Below are positions 1-6,015 of a stretch of 8,058 nt of DNA, piece by piece. Under the pieces are notes generated by a model. The model was given only the letters and a program-made list of their open reading frames with translations, ran no database searches and was not told the DNA's origin. A program made the translations under genes and the position numbers. Each line of letters begins with the position of its first letter. Position 1 is the stretch's first letter. The DNA comes from an uncultured Erysipelotrichaceae bacterium. Its GTDB lineage: Bacteria; Bacillota_I; Bacilli_A; Erysipelotrichales; Erysipelotrichaceae. The stretch covers positions 1 to 8,058 of the forward strand of contig CAMWMY010000046.1 in the NCBI GenBank assembly GCA_947175465.1. Direction: 5' to 3'.

Positions 1-17
1 AATAACTTCTATTTTTT

Positions 18-47
18 TTGATACTTTAGTGTTATAATAGGTATACT
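18..47 (+). promoter_or_regulatory. Promoter of the fem-fem-tsaEB-rimI-tsaD operon
   Basis: Two overlapping sigma-A-type arrangements are visible. One is a perfect TATAAT at 33-38 preceded by TGT (30-32), an extended -10, with no good -35 element. The other is TTGATA (18-23), an 18-nt spacer and TATACT (42-47). Both lie just upstream of the ribosome binding site of the first fem gene, and the next clear promoter in the window is the one in front of rex. I cannot tell which -10 is used. The TATACT choice would put the transcript start almost on the Shine-Dalgarno sequence. Confidence 0.6.
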
Positions 48-66
48 GATTTTAGAGGTGATGATG

Positions 67-1317
67 ATGGTATTTATAGAAATAGATGAGAAAGAGTTTA
101 TAGAGTTTGCTAGTAATTATGAGAAAAGGAATTTTTGGCAAACTGCACAAATGGGTACGTTGAGAGAGAAAAAAGGGTGGAAAAAAGAGTATGTTGCTGT
201 CAAGAATGCAGAAGGAAAAATAATAGGAGCAGCTATGTTACTATCACGCGCTACCATTTTTTATTTTCGAATATATCAAGCACTAAGAGGTTTTTTAATT
301 GATTATCATAATAAAGAAATTAGTACTTTTTTTCTTAAGGAATTAAAGAAATATTTAAAAAAGAAAAAGTGTCTTTATTTTTCTGTTGATCCATATATTC
401 CTTATATTGAACGCGATATTGATGGGAATGAAGTGAAAGATGGTTTTCATAATCAAGATATTATAGATATGTTTTTAGAGCTTGGCTTTTTACATAAAGG
501 GTTTACAAAAGGATTCGAAGATGAAGTAGAACCAAGATGGATGTTTGTATTACCTTTAGCCAATAAAGATAAAGACACGATTTTAAAAGAGATGAGGCAC
601 CAAACTCGTTGGAGTATTCAGCGTAGTTTAAAATATGCTATTGAAATTCAAGAGTTATCAGTAGAAGAATTACCTATATTTGCAAAACTTATGGATCATA
701 CTGCAGGAAGAAGAGGCTTTTTTTCAAGAGATTTAAGTTATTATGAAGAAATGTATAAGGAATTTGGGAAAGAGCATATCAAATATATAGTTGCAAAATT
801 AAATGTTAAAAAGTGGGTAGAAAGTGAAAAACAAAATCTTTTACATGAACAAGAAGAGTTAAAGGATGTAGAAGAGATATTAGCAAAGACACCGGATAAT
901 AAGAAGCATTTAAAGAAGCGAAAAGTATTACTTGAAAATATTGATATGTATCAGAAGAAAGTTATGCAGGCGGAACAGTTATTAAAAGATGAAGGGGAAG
1001 AGTTAATACTTGTAGGCGCTATGTTTGTTTTATATGGAAATGAAGTTATTTATTTATTTAGTGGTGCTTATGAGCAATATATGCAATTCCGTGCTTCTTA
1101 TGCAATGCAATGGTATATGATTCAATATGCTATTGACCATGGATACACTTTGTATAATTTTTATGGTACAAGCGGTATTTTTGATGAGTCTGCTGAAGAT
1201 TATGGAGTGTATAGGTTTAAATGTGGTTTTGGAGGAAATGTAGTAGAATTAATAGGAACTTTTGTGCTTCCTGTACATAGATTTTGGTATTTTTTGTATA
1301 CAAAGTTAAAAAAGTAA
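67..1317 (+). CDS. FemA/FemB/FemX-family peptidoglycan-bridge aminoacyltransferase (first copy)
   Basis: This is a cytoplasmic enzyme of the FemABX family. Such enzymes transfer an amino acid (Gly, Ser or Ala) from aminoacyl-tRNA to the stem-peptide lysine, or to a growing bridge, on lipid II. The product is 416 aa from ATG 67, close to the usual 400-420. Family features visible are the paired GNAT-like halves, a TRWSIQRSLKYA stretch near residue 183, an HTAGRRGFFSRD stretch near residue 220, a lysine/glutamate-rich helical arm at about 245-315 matching the tRNA-like coiled-coil arm of FemA, and a C-terminal FYGTSG...RFKCGFGG block. GTG 58 and ATGs 61, 64 and 67 are all in frame. I chose 67 because GAGGTGAT (55-62) then has 8-nt spacing. 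The usual RGP motif reads RGF here. Base composition is more AT-rich than in the next gene. The amino acid added cannot be predicted. Confidence 0.88.
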   Translation: MVFIEIDEKEFIEFASNYEKRNFWQTAQMGTLREKKGWKKEYVAVKNAEGKIIGAAMLLSRATIFYFRIYQALRGFLIDYHNKEISTFFLKELKKYLKKKKCLYFSVDPYIPYIERDIDGNEVKDGFHNQDIIDMFLELGFLHKGFTKGFEDEVEPRWMFVLPLANKDKDTILKEMRHQTRWSIQRSLKYAIEIQELSVEELPIFAKLMDHTAGRRGFFSRDLSYYEEMYKEFGKEHIKYIVAKLNVKKWVESEKQNLLHEQEELKDVEEILAKTPDNKKHLKKRKVLLENIDMYQKKVMQAEQLLKDEGEELILVGAMFVLYGNEVIYLFSGAYEQYMQFRASYAMQWYMIQYAIDHGYTLYNFYGTSGIFDESAEDYGVYRFKCGFGGNVVELIGTFVLPVHRFWYFLYTKLKK

Positions 1318-1329
1318 GGAGATAAAAAT

Positions 1330-2556
1330 ATGGAGTATCAGTTTATTGAACAAGTAAATGAAGAAGATCATGATACCTTTATCAAGGCCCATCCTTTATG
1401 CAGTTTATTGCAGTCTAGCAAATGGGCGAAAGTAAAACAAAATTGGGATAGTATCCGTTCAGGGGTAAAAAATGAGTATGGGGAACTTGTTCTTTGTTCA
1501 CTGATTTTAATAAAGCGTTTGCCTTTAAACTTTTCTTTCTTTTATATCCCTAGGGGTCCTATAGCTGATTTTCAAAATAAGGAATTGCTTGCTTTTTATT
1601 TTGAACATGTGAAGAAATTGAGTAAGCGATATCGATGTTTATTGATTAAAGTGGATCCAGGGCTTCATGTGAATGATTATTTATCTTCAGATTATAATAC
1701 AAATCATTATCCAGAAACGAAAGAATATTTAGAGGTAATGAAGGTGTGTGGTGCAATTCATCAAGGGTTTGTGATGTCTATTGGGGATAGTATTCAACCT
1801 CGTTTTCAAGCCAATGTCTATAGAGCTGAAAACTTTGAAGAGACTTTGCCTAGACATACTCGTCGTTTAATAAAAGATGCTTTGAAAAGAAAGGTTGAAG
1901 TTGTGATTGGAGGCAAAGAATATGTATCTACTTTTGCCAAGCTTGTAGCTTTAACGGAGGAGAGAAAAGGTGTATCTTTGCGAAGTGAACAGTATTTTCA
2001 ATCTTTATGTGATATTTATGGTTCCCGTGCCAATATTATGTTGGCTAGAGTGAATTTATCAAGTTTGTGTCAGGAATATATGCAGAAGTATGAGGAAATT
2101 GAAAAAGAAATAGCTTCTTGTGAGCCTCATGCAAAGAAGAAGATTCGTCGCTTAGAAGATATGCGTGCTGCTTTGCAAAAAGATATCAAGGAATTTCAAA
2201 CTATATTAGAGCAGGTGAATGGGAAAGAAGGATGGATTTTTATTGCGGGTGTTCTTTCGATTCGCTATGGGCATACTTGTGAAATGTTATATGCGGGAAT
2301 GGATCAAAGGTTTAAAAAGTTTATGCCGCAATATTATTTGTATCAAGAAAATATGAAATGGGCATTTGAAAATGGGTGTGAAAGTTGTAATATGGGAGGA
2401 ATAGAAGGAAGTTTACAAGATGGGCTTACAAAGTTTAAGGATAATTTTCGGCCTATTATTAATGAGTTTATTGGAGAGTTTGATATTCCTACGAATAAGC
2501 TTTTATATCCGTTTGTAAAAATAGCTTATAAGTATATGAAAAGGAGATTGATGTAA
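1330..2556 (+). CDS. FemA/FemB/FemX-family peptidoglycan-bridge aminoacyltransferase (second copy)
   Basis: This is a second FemABX-family lipid II aminoacyltransferase, 408 aa. It is paralogous to the upstream gene but clearly diverged from it. Visible are the RGPIADF motif near residue 75, an RHTRRLIKDALKR stretch near 175, and an alpha-helical charged arm at about 240-300, the FemA-type antiparallel coiled coil. The end carries a CNMGGIEG...LTKFKDNF block followed by NEFIGEFDIP, as in FemX/FemA proteins. AAGGAGAT (1316-1323) overlaps the stop codon of the upstream gene and sits 8 nt from the ATG, so the pair is translationally close. Two tandem copies fit stepwise addition, with one enzyme adding the first bridge residue and the other extending it. 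That division of labour is inferred from FemX/FemA/FemB and MurM/MurN. It is not shown here. Confidence 0.88.
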   Translation: MEYQFIEQVNEEDHDTFIKAHPLCSLLQSSKWAKVKQNWDSIRSGVKNEYGELVLCSLILIKRLPLNFSFFYIPRGPIADFQNKELLAFYFEHVKKLSKRYRCLLIKVDPGLHVNDYLSSDYNTNHYPETKEYLEVMKVCGAIHQGFVMSIGDSIQPRFQANVYRAENFEETLPRHTRRLIKDALKRKVEVVIGGKEYVSTFAKLVALTEERKGVSLRSEQYFQSLCDIYGSRANIMLARVNLSSLCQEYMQKYEEIEKEIASCEPHAKKKIRRLEDMRAALQKDIKEFQTILEQVNGKEGWIFIAGVLSIRYGHTCEMLYAGMDQRFKKFMPQYYLYQENMKWAFENGCESCNMGGIEGSLQDGLTKFKDNFRPIINEFIGEFDIPTNKLLYPFVKIAYKYMKRRLM

Positions 2557-2571
2557 AGAGGAAGGGATAGG

Positions 2572-3021
2572 ATGCAAAAAAAAATACAAATACATAGCCT
2601 TGAAGAAACAAAGCAACTAGCTGAGAAATTAGCCCTTTTTGTAAAGCCTGGTTATCTTATTACGATGTTAGGAGATTTAGGTGCAGGGAAAACAACCTTT
2701 ACGAAATATTTAGGACAAGCCTTAGGGGTGAAGAAAACGATTAATTCACCTACATTTACCATTTTAAAAGAGTATCAAGGAAAGTTTCCAATTTATCATA
2801 TTGATGCGTATCGTTTAGAAGGGATGGAACAAGATTTAGGTTTAGAAGATATTGTAGAAGGAGATGGATTGTGTATTGTAGAATGGCCGTCTTTTTTAGA
2901 GTATTGTTTACCTAAAGAAAGAATTGAAATTGAAATTAGAAGATCATCTGAGGAGGGCCGTGATGTTTATATACGTGTTATAGGAGATAAATATGCGGCT
3001 ATAGAGGAGAATATGCTATGA
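2572..3021 (+). CDS. tsaE: tRNA t6A biosynthesis ATPase TsaE
   Basis: TsaE is the P-loop ATPase that supports the TsaB-TsaD complex in bacterial t6A37 formation (B. subtilis YdiB, E. coli YjeE). The product is 149 aa, normal for the family. Motifs seen are Walker A GDLGAGKTT at residues 34-42 (K40, T41), the family signature SPTF at 59-62 followed by LKEY, HIDAYRL at 76-82 with the conserved Asp78, and the Walker-B-like VEWP at 103-106. It starts 15 nt after the second fem gene behind a GAGGAAGGG ribosome binding site. Its last codons overlap tsaB by 4 nt (ATGA), implying coupled translation of the t6A partners. No tsaC/ywlC gene is in the window, so the threonylcarbamoyl-AMP-forming enzyme must be encoded elsewhere. 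Confidence 0.96.
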   Translation: MQKKIQIHSLEETKQLAEKLALFVKPGYLITMLGDLGAGKTTFTKYLGQALGVKKTINSPTFTILKEYQGKFPIYHIDAYRLEGMEQDLGLEDIVEGDGLCIVEWPSFLEYCLPKERIEIEIRRSSEEGRDVYIRVIGDKYAAIEENML

Positions 3022-3617
3022 GAACCTTATGTATGGATAGCGCACATAAGCATTTAGTAATTGCTTTATATCAAGATGAGACATTAGTAGCTTCTTGTGA
3101 AAAAGAGGCTTGGAAACAACAGTCTGAGTGTATTTTTCCAGAGTTAATCAAATTAATGGAAAGTATAGGTTGGACAAGTGATGATCTTGATCAAGTAGTG
3201 ATTACGAAAGGGCCTGGAAGCTATACAGGAGTTCGTATTGCGATGAGTATAGCGAAAGTATTATGTACAACGAAACAACTTCCTTTGTATACGATATCGA
3301 CTTTTCATATGTATGCGGGTCTTTGTGAGGATGCACTTGTGTTATTAGATGCAAGAAGTTCTCGTGTATATTATGGAAGGTTACATAAAGGAGCTCTTGT
3401 GGAAGAAACGATTCATACCATTGAAGATGTGAAAAAAGAAGTAGCATCTTCGCATATGACTTTGTATGGAGATACGGATTTAATTGGAAAGGAAGCAGCT
3501 GAAGCATCCTTTGCGAAGAACTTTATGCTTGTGAAAAATTTTTGGCAGAGAGTGGAAAATATTCATACGTTGGTTCCTACTTATTTAAAAGAACAAGATG
3601 CTTATAAGGGGAATTAA
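3018..3617 (+). CDS. tsaB: tRNA t6A biosynthesis scaffold protein TsaB
   Basis: TsaB is the catalytically inactive ASKHA-fold paralogue of TsaD. It dimerises with TsaD and is required for transfer of the threonylcarbamoyl group to A37 of ANN-decoding tRNAs (B. subtilis YdiC). The hallmark KGPGSYTGVRI lies at residues 64-74, preceded by an N-terminal beta-hairpin that starts MRTLCMDSA where TsaD has its phosphate-binding loop. The HxxxH metal site of TsaD is absent, as expected. At 199 aa it is somewhat shorter than the roughly 230 aa of the B. subtilis and E. coli proteins, with a compact C-terminal half ending in the typical PTYLKEQDA segment. The start overlaps the tsaE stop by 4 nt, and GAGGAGA just upstream serves as ribosome binding site. 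The stop abuts the rimI start directly. Confidence 0.95.
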   Translation: MRTLCMDSAHKHLVIALYQDETLVASCEKEAWKQQSECIFPELIKLMESIGWTSDDLDQVVITKGPGSYTGVRIAMSIAKVLCTTKQLPLYTISTFHMYAGLCEDALVLLDARSSRVYYGRLHKGALVEETIHTIEDVKKEVASSHMTLYGDTDLIGKEAAEASFAKNFMLVKNFWQRVENIHTLVPTYLKEQDAYKGN

Positions 3618-4061
3618 ATGATTAGAGCGATGGAAATTGCCGATGTGGAAGCTGTTTTATGTATTGATCAAGAGTGTAAGGCAAGCAATTGGAATAAGCA
3701 ACATTTTCATTATGAGCTTGAAGAAAATGCTTTTTCGCAACTATATGTTTTGGAAGAAGATAATGAGATTTTGGGTTTTATTGGTTTTTGGATTACGTTT
3801 GAACAATGTCAATTAACTAACATTGCTATTGCAAAGAAATGGCAAGGAAAAGGCTATAGTAAGATATTAATGAAGCATATGATTCAAAAAGCACAAGAAG
3901 CACATTGTGAGCATATTAGTTTAGAAGTGCGCAAGAGTAATCATCGAGCACAACAGTTATATCGCTCCTTTGCCTTTATAGAAGTAAATAAGCGAGAGCG
4001 ATATTATACAGATAATTATGAGGATGCGATTATTATGGTAAAAGGTTTGGGAGGTGAATGA
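3618..4061 (+). CDS. rimI: Ribosomal protein bS18 alanine N-acetyltransferase RimI-like GNAT protein
   Basis: This is a GNAT-fold acetyltransferase of the RimI type, 147 aa, which uses acetyl-CoA to acetylate N-terminal alpha-amines, classically of ribosomal protein S18. The acetyl-CoA pyrophosphate-binding motif reads KWQGKG at residues 74-79, with Lys in place of the usual Gln/Arg at its first position. The RimI signature LEVRKSN..A..LY is at 102-115. Glu103 and Tyr115 fall at the same numbers as the catalytic pair described in Salmonella RimI. The C-terminus RERYYTDNYEDAIIM is also typical. The gene is directly adjacent to tsaB with no gap and has its own AAGGGGA ribosome binding site inside the tsaB end. 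RimI between tsaB and tsaD is the standard Bacillota order. The substrate in this organism could be broader than S18. Confidence 0.9.
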   Translation: MIRAMEIADVEAVLCIDQECKASNWNKQHFHYELEENAFSQLYVLEEDNEILGFIGFWITFEQCQLTNIAIAKKWQGKGYSKILMKHMIQKAQEAHCEHISLEVRKSNHRAQQLYRSFAFIEVNKRERYYTDNYEDAIIMVKGLGGE

Positions 4062-4063
4062 GA

Positions 4064-5071
4064 ATGAAAACGACTAAAATATTAGCTATTGAATCAAGTT
4101 GTGATGAAACAGCGGTTGCGATAGTAGAAGATGGGAATAAAATTTTATCGAGTGTAGTTGCGACACAAATTGATGTTCATAAAGAATTTGGAGGAGTTGT
4201 GCCTGAAGTCGCAAGTCGTATTCATATTGAAAATATATCAATGGTGCTTGAAAAAGCATTAAAAGAGGCTAAGCTTACGGTAGAGGATGTAGATGCGATT
4301 GCAGTGACACAAGGTCCTGGATTAATGGGATGTTTACATGTAGGTGTACAAGCAGCCAAGACATTAGCATGGGCCTATCAAAAGCCTTTAGTGCCTGTGC
4401 ATCATATTAGTGGGCATATTTATGCGAATAACTTTATTACTAAGCTTCAGTACCCTTTGCTTGCTTTAGTTGTTTCAGGAGGTCATACAGAGCTTGTTTA
4501 TATGAAGGATGAATGGCAATTTGAAATTCTTGGAATGACGCAAGATGATGCGATTGGAGAAGCTTATGATAAAGTTGCTAGAGTTTTAAAGCTTCCTTAT
4601 CCAGGAGGGCCACAAATTGATCGTCTTGCGAAAGAGGGAAAACCTCTATATACGCTTCCAAAGCCTAAAACAGAAGGGGAATATGACTTTTCTTTTAGTG
4701 GATTAAAAAGTGGTGTATTACAATTTATCGATCGTTGTCATAAAAAACAAGAAACTTATACAGCTGCTGATCTAGCTTGTTCTTTCCAAGAAACTGCACT
4801 GCAACAAATTGTAGAAAATGTATGTCATGCACTTGATGTTTATCAGCCTAAACAATTATTAGTTGCAGGAGGCGTTGCGGCGAATTCTCGATTACGCTCT
4901 TTAGTTCTTGAAGATATTGCGAAGAAATATGAGCATATAGAATGTATTGTGCCACCACTATCATATTGTACAGACAATGCCGCAATGATTGGAGCTGCAG
5001 GGTATGTTGCTTATCAACATGGTCAACAAGCAGACTTTTCACTTACCGCATGTCCAGGAATTGATTTGTAA
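4064..5071 (+). CDS. tsaD: tRNA N6-adenosine threonylcarbamoyltransferase TsaD
   Basis: TsaD is the catalytic subunit that transfers threonylcarbamoyl from threonylcarbamoyl-AMP to A37 of tRNAs decoding ANN codons. It is 335 aa from ATG 4064, standard length. The N-terminal LAIESSCDETAVAIV is the family phosphate-loop signature. The metal ligands are H114 and H118 in HISGH and D304 in CTDNAAMIGAAG. The blocks QGPGLMGCLHVG, VVSGGHTELV, GEAYDKVARVL and FSFSGLKSGV are all present. An in-frame ATG at 4058 would overlap rimI by 4 nt but leaves only 3 nt after the AGGAGG-like GGGAGGTGA (4049-4057). ATG 4064 gives 9 nt and is preferred. The gene completes the tsaE-tsaB-rimI-tsaD group. No clear terminator follows. 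Confidence 0.97.
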   Translation: MKTTKILAIESSCDETAVAIVEDGNKILSSVVATQIDVHKEFGGVVPEVASRIHIENISMVLEKALKEAKLTVEDVDAIAVTQGPGLMGCLHVGVQAAKTLAWAYQKPLVPVHHISGHIYANNFITKLQYPLLALVVSGGHTELVYMKDEWQFEILGMTQDDAIGEAYDKVARVLKLPYPGGPQIDRLAKEGKPLYTLPKPKTEGEYDFSFSGLKSGVLQFIDRCHKKQETYTAADLACSFQETALQQIVENVCHALDVYQPKQLLVAGGVAANSRLRSLVLEDIAKKYEHIECIVPPLSYCTDNAAMIGAAGYVAYQHGQQADFSLTACPGIDL

Positions 5072-5107
5072 GCATTTTATGATACAAACTGCTTTGAAGT
5101 GCAATTT

Positions 5108-5137
5108 GTTCACGAATGTAGAAAAGTATGGTATACT
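5108..5137 (+). promoter_or_regulatory. Probable rex promoter with overlapping Rex-like half site
   Basis: TATACT (5132-5137) preceded by TGG forms an extended -10. At 17-nt spacing the -35 position (5109-5114) reads TTCACG, a 4/6 match. On the opposite strand 5115-5109 reads TCGTGAA, matching 6 of 7 bases of the Rex operator half site TTGTGAA. The other half, read TT-G-CAC-TT at 5104-5097, fits only with a one-base insertion. Binding here would block the -35 region and give autoregulation, which is common for rex genes. The site is imperfect and could be chance. Confidence 0.45.
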
Positions 5138-5154
5138 GAACACAGGTGGTAAAA

Positions 5155-5778
5155 ATGTCAAATAAAAATGTGCCAAAGGCGACATTGCAAAGATACCCTG
5201 TGTATTTGAAGGCTCTTCGCAAGTTAAAGAGTTCTGGGACAGAGCGTATTATGTCGAAAGAGTTGGCAAGTGTAGTAAATATTGAATCGACTACGATACG
5301 ACGTGATTTTTCTTTTTTAGGAAATTTGGGGAAGCAAGGTTATGGTTATGATATTAATCGTTTGATTGAGATTTTTAATCAACAGCTTGGAATGGATTTC
5401 GATGAAAAAATTATTCTTGTTGGTGCAGGGAATCTTGGTCGTGCATTAATGAAATATAATAAATGGAATTATGTTGTTGGAGAGATTACATGTGCTTTTG
5501 ATGTGAATCCTGATCGTCAAGGGGTTCGTTTTGGAGTACCTGTATACGATATGGCTGATTTAGAGGAAAAAATTCCATCAGGCTGTCGAATTGCTATTCT
5601 TGCGATATCTTCTGATATCCAAAAAACGCTTGATCGCCTTATCGCTTGTGGAATTATTGGAATTGTTGATTTTACGCATGAACATATTCAAGTACCAAAA
5701 GGTATTGTATTAAAGAGTGTAGATGTGGTATCATCTATACAAGAGCTTGTTTTTGAAACAAATTCATTAAATAAATAA
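5155..5778 (+). CDS. rex: Redox-sensing transcriptional repressor Rex
   Basis: Rex is a homodimeric repressor that binds DNA when NADH is low and releases it when NADH rises, typically controlling fermentation and respiration genes. It is 207 aa, close to the normal 205-215. The N-terminal winged helix spans about residues 1-80, with the recognition region STTIRRDFSFLGNLGKQGYGY at 45-65. A Rossmann domain follows, with GAGNLG at 90-95 (GxGxxG) and AFDVNP at 114-119. The latter is the end-of-strand acidic region for NAD(H) selectivity; the second acidic position often seen there is Asn118. I chose ATG 5155 over GTG 5146 because the AGG of AGGTGGT (5144-5150) is 8 nt from it, and because the GTG lies inside that ribosome binding site. 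It lies downstream of tsaD, as in other Bacillota, but has its own promoter. Confidence 0.95.
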   Translation: MSNKNVPKATLQRYPVYLKALRKLKSSGTERIMSKELASVVNIESTTIRRDFSFLGNLGKQGYGYDINRLIEIFNQQLGMDFDEKIILVGAGNLGRALMKYNKWNYVVGEITCAFDVNPDRQGVRFGVPVYDMADLEEKIPSGCRIAILAISSDIQKTLDRLIACGIIGIVDFTHEHIQVPKGIVLKSVDVVSSIQELVFETNSLNK

Positions 5779-5782
5779 CTGA

Positions 5783-5996
5783 GAATTAGGACGATATGAA
5801 GGATATCTTGCAAAGCGATTCTGTGATGGTGAAAGGCAGAAGAAGATCTTCATGGAGAACACCTAAGGAGTTGGATCGAAGAAATAAAAGTAGGCGATCT
5901 CGCATAAAAAGCGTTATCTTTAATGAGATGCATATACGATGTATATGAATCAGGATGGTACCGCGTTTTTTACGTTCCTGTTTAGGAACTTTTTTT
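5783..5996 (+). promoter_or_regulatory. T-box riboswitch leader specific for tRNA-Asn, controlling asnS
   Basis: This leader RNA binds uncharged tRNA-Asn and then favours antitermination. The Stem I base is TTAGG (5786-5790) with CCTAA (5862-5866). The specifier loop, 5791-5797 on one side and 5852-5861 on the other, holds the codon AAC (Asn) at 5858-5860 in the usual GA-AAC-ACC-like setting. Above it are GAAGgAT/ATCTTC (5798-5804/5846-5851) and the tip TTCTG/CAGAA (5819-5823/5837-5841), whose loop contains the GATGGTGAAA distal motif. Stem III is CATATAC/GTATATG (5931-5937/5941-5947). The T-box sequence AGGATGGTACCGCG is at 5952-5965. Its TGGT (5956-5959) pairs with the tRNA acceptor end NCCA, and U there accepts A or, by wobble, G73. 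The antiterminator can form through CAGGA (5951-5955) with TCCTG (5976-5980). No convincing dedicated promoter was seen, so read-through from rex is possible. Confidence 0.93.
5974..5996 (+). terminator. Intrinsic terminator of the asnS T-box
   Basis: A six-base-pair hairpin GTTCCT/AGGAAC (5974-5979/5984-5989) with a GTTT loop is followed by seven T residues (5990-5996). Its left arm shares TCCT with the antiterminator pairing partner of CAGGA at 5951-5955, so the two structures are mutually exclusive, as expected for T-box attenuation. Confidence 0.9.
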
Positions 5997-6015
5997 ATTA
6001 TAAGGAGGAAATAAG

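Noticed and set aside
3202..3507. Reverse-strand open frame of about 100 codons inside tsaB
   Set aside because: It lies wholly within a well-supported gene on the other strand, has low-complexity Leu/Ser/His composition typical of antisense frames, and shows no family motif.
4848..5042. Reverse-strand open frame within the 3' part of tsaD
   Set aside because: It covers the conserved TsaD C-terminal metal-site region, which explains the sequence. No ribosome binding site or recognisable protein was seen.
5085..5108. Hairpin CAAACTGC/GCAATTTG after tsaD as a terminator
   Set aside because: It has one internal mismatch, an 8-nt loop and no following T run, so it is at best a weak structure.
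5747..5775. Dedicated promoter for the asnS T-box in the end of rex
   Set aside because: TTGTTT and TTGAAA -35-like hexamers exist, but no good -10 lies at acceptable spacing.
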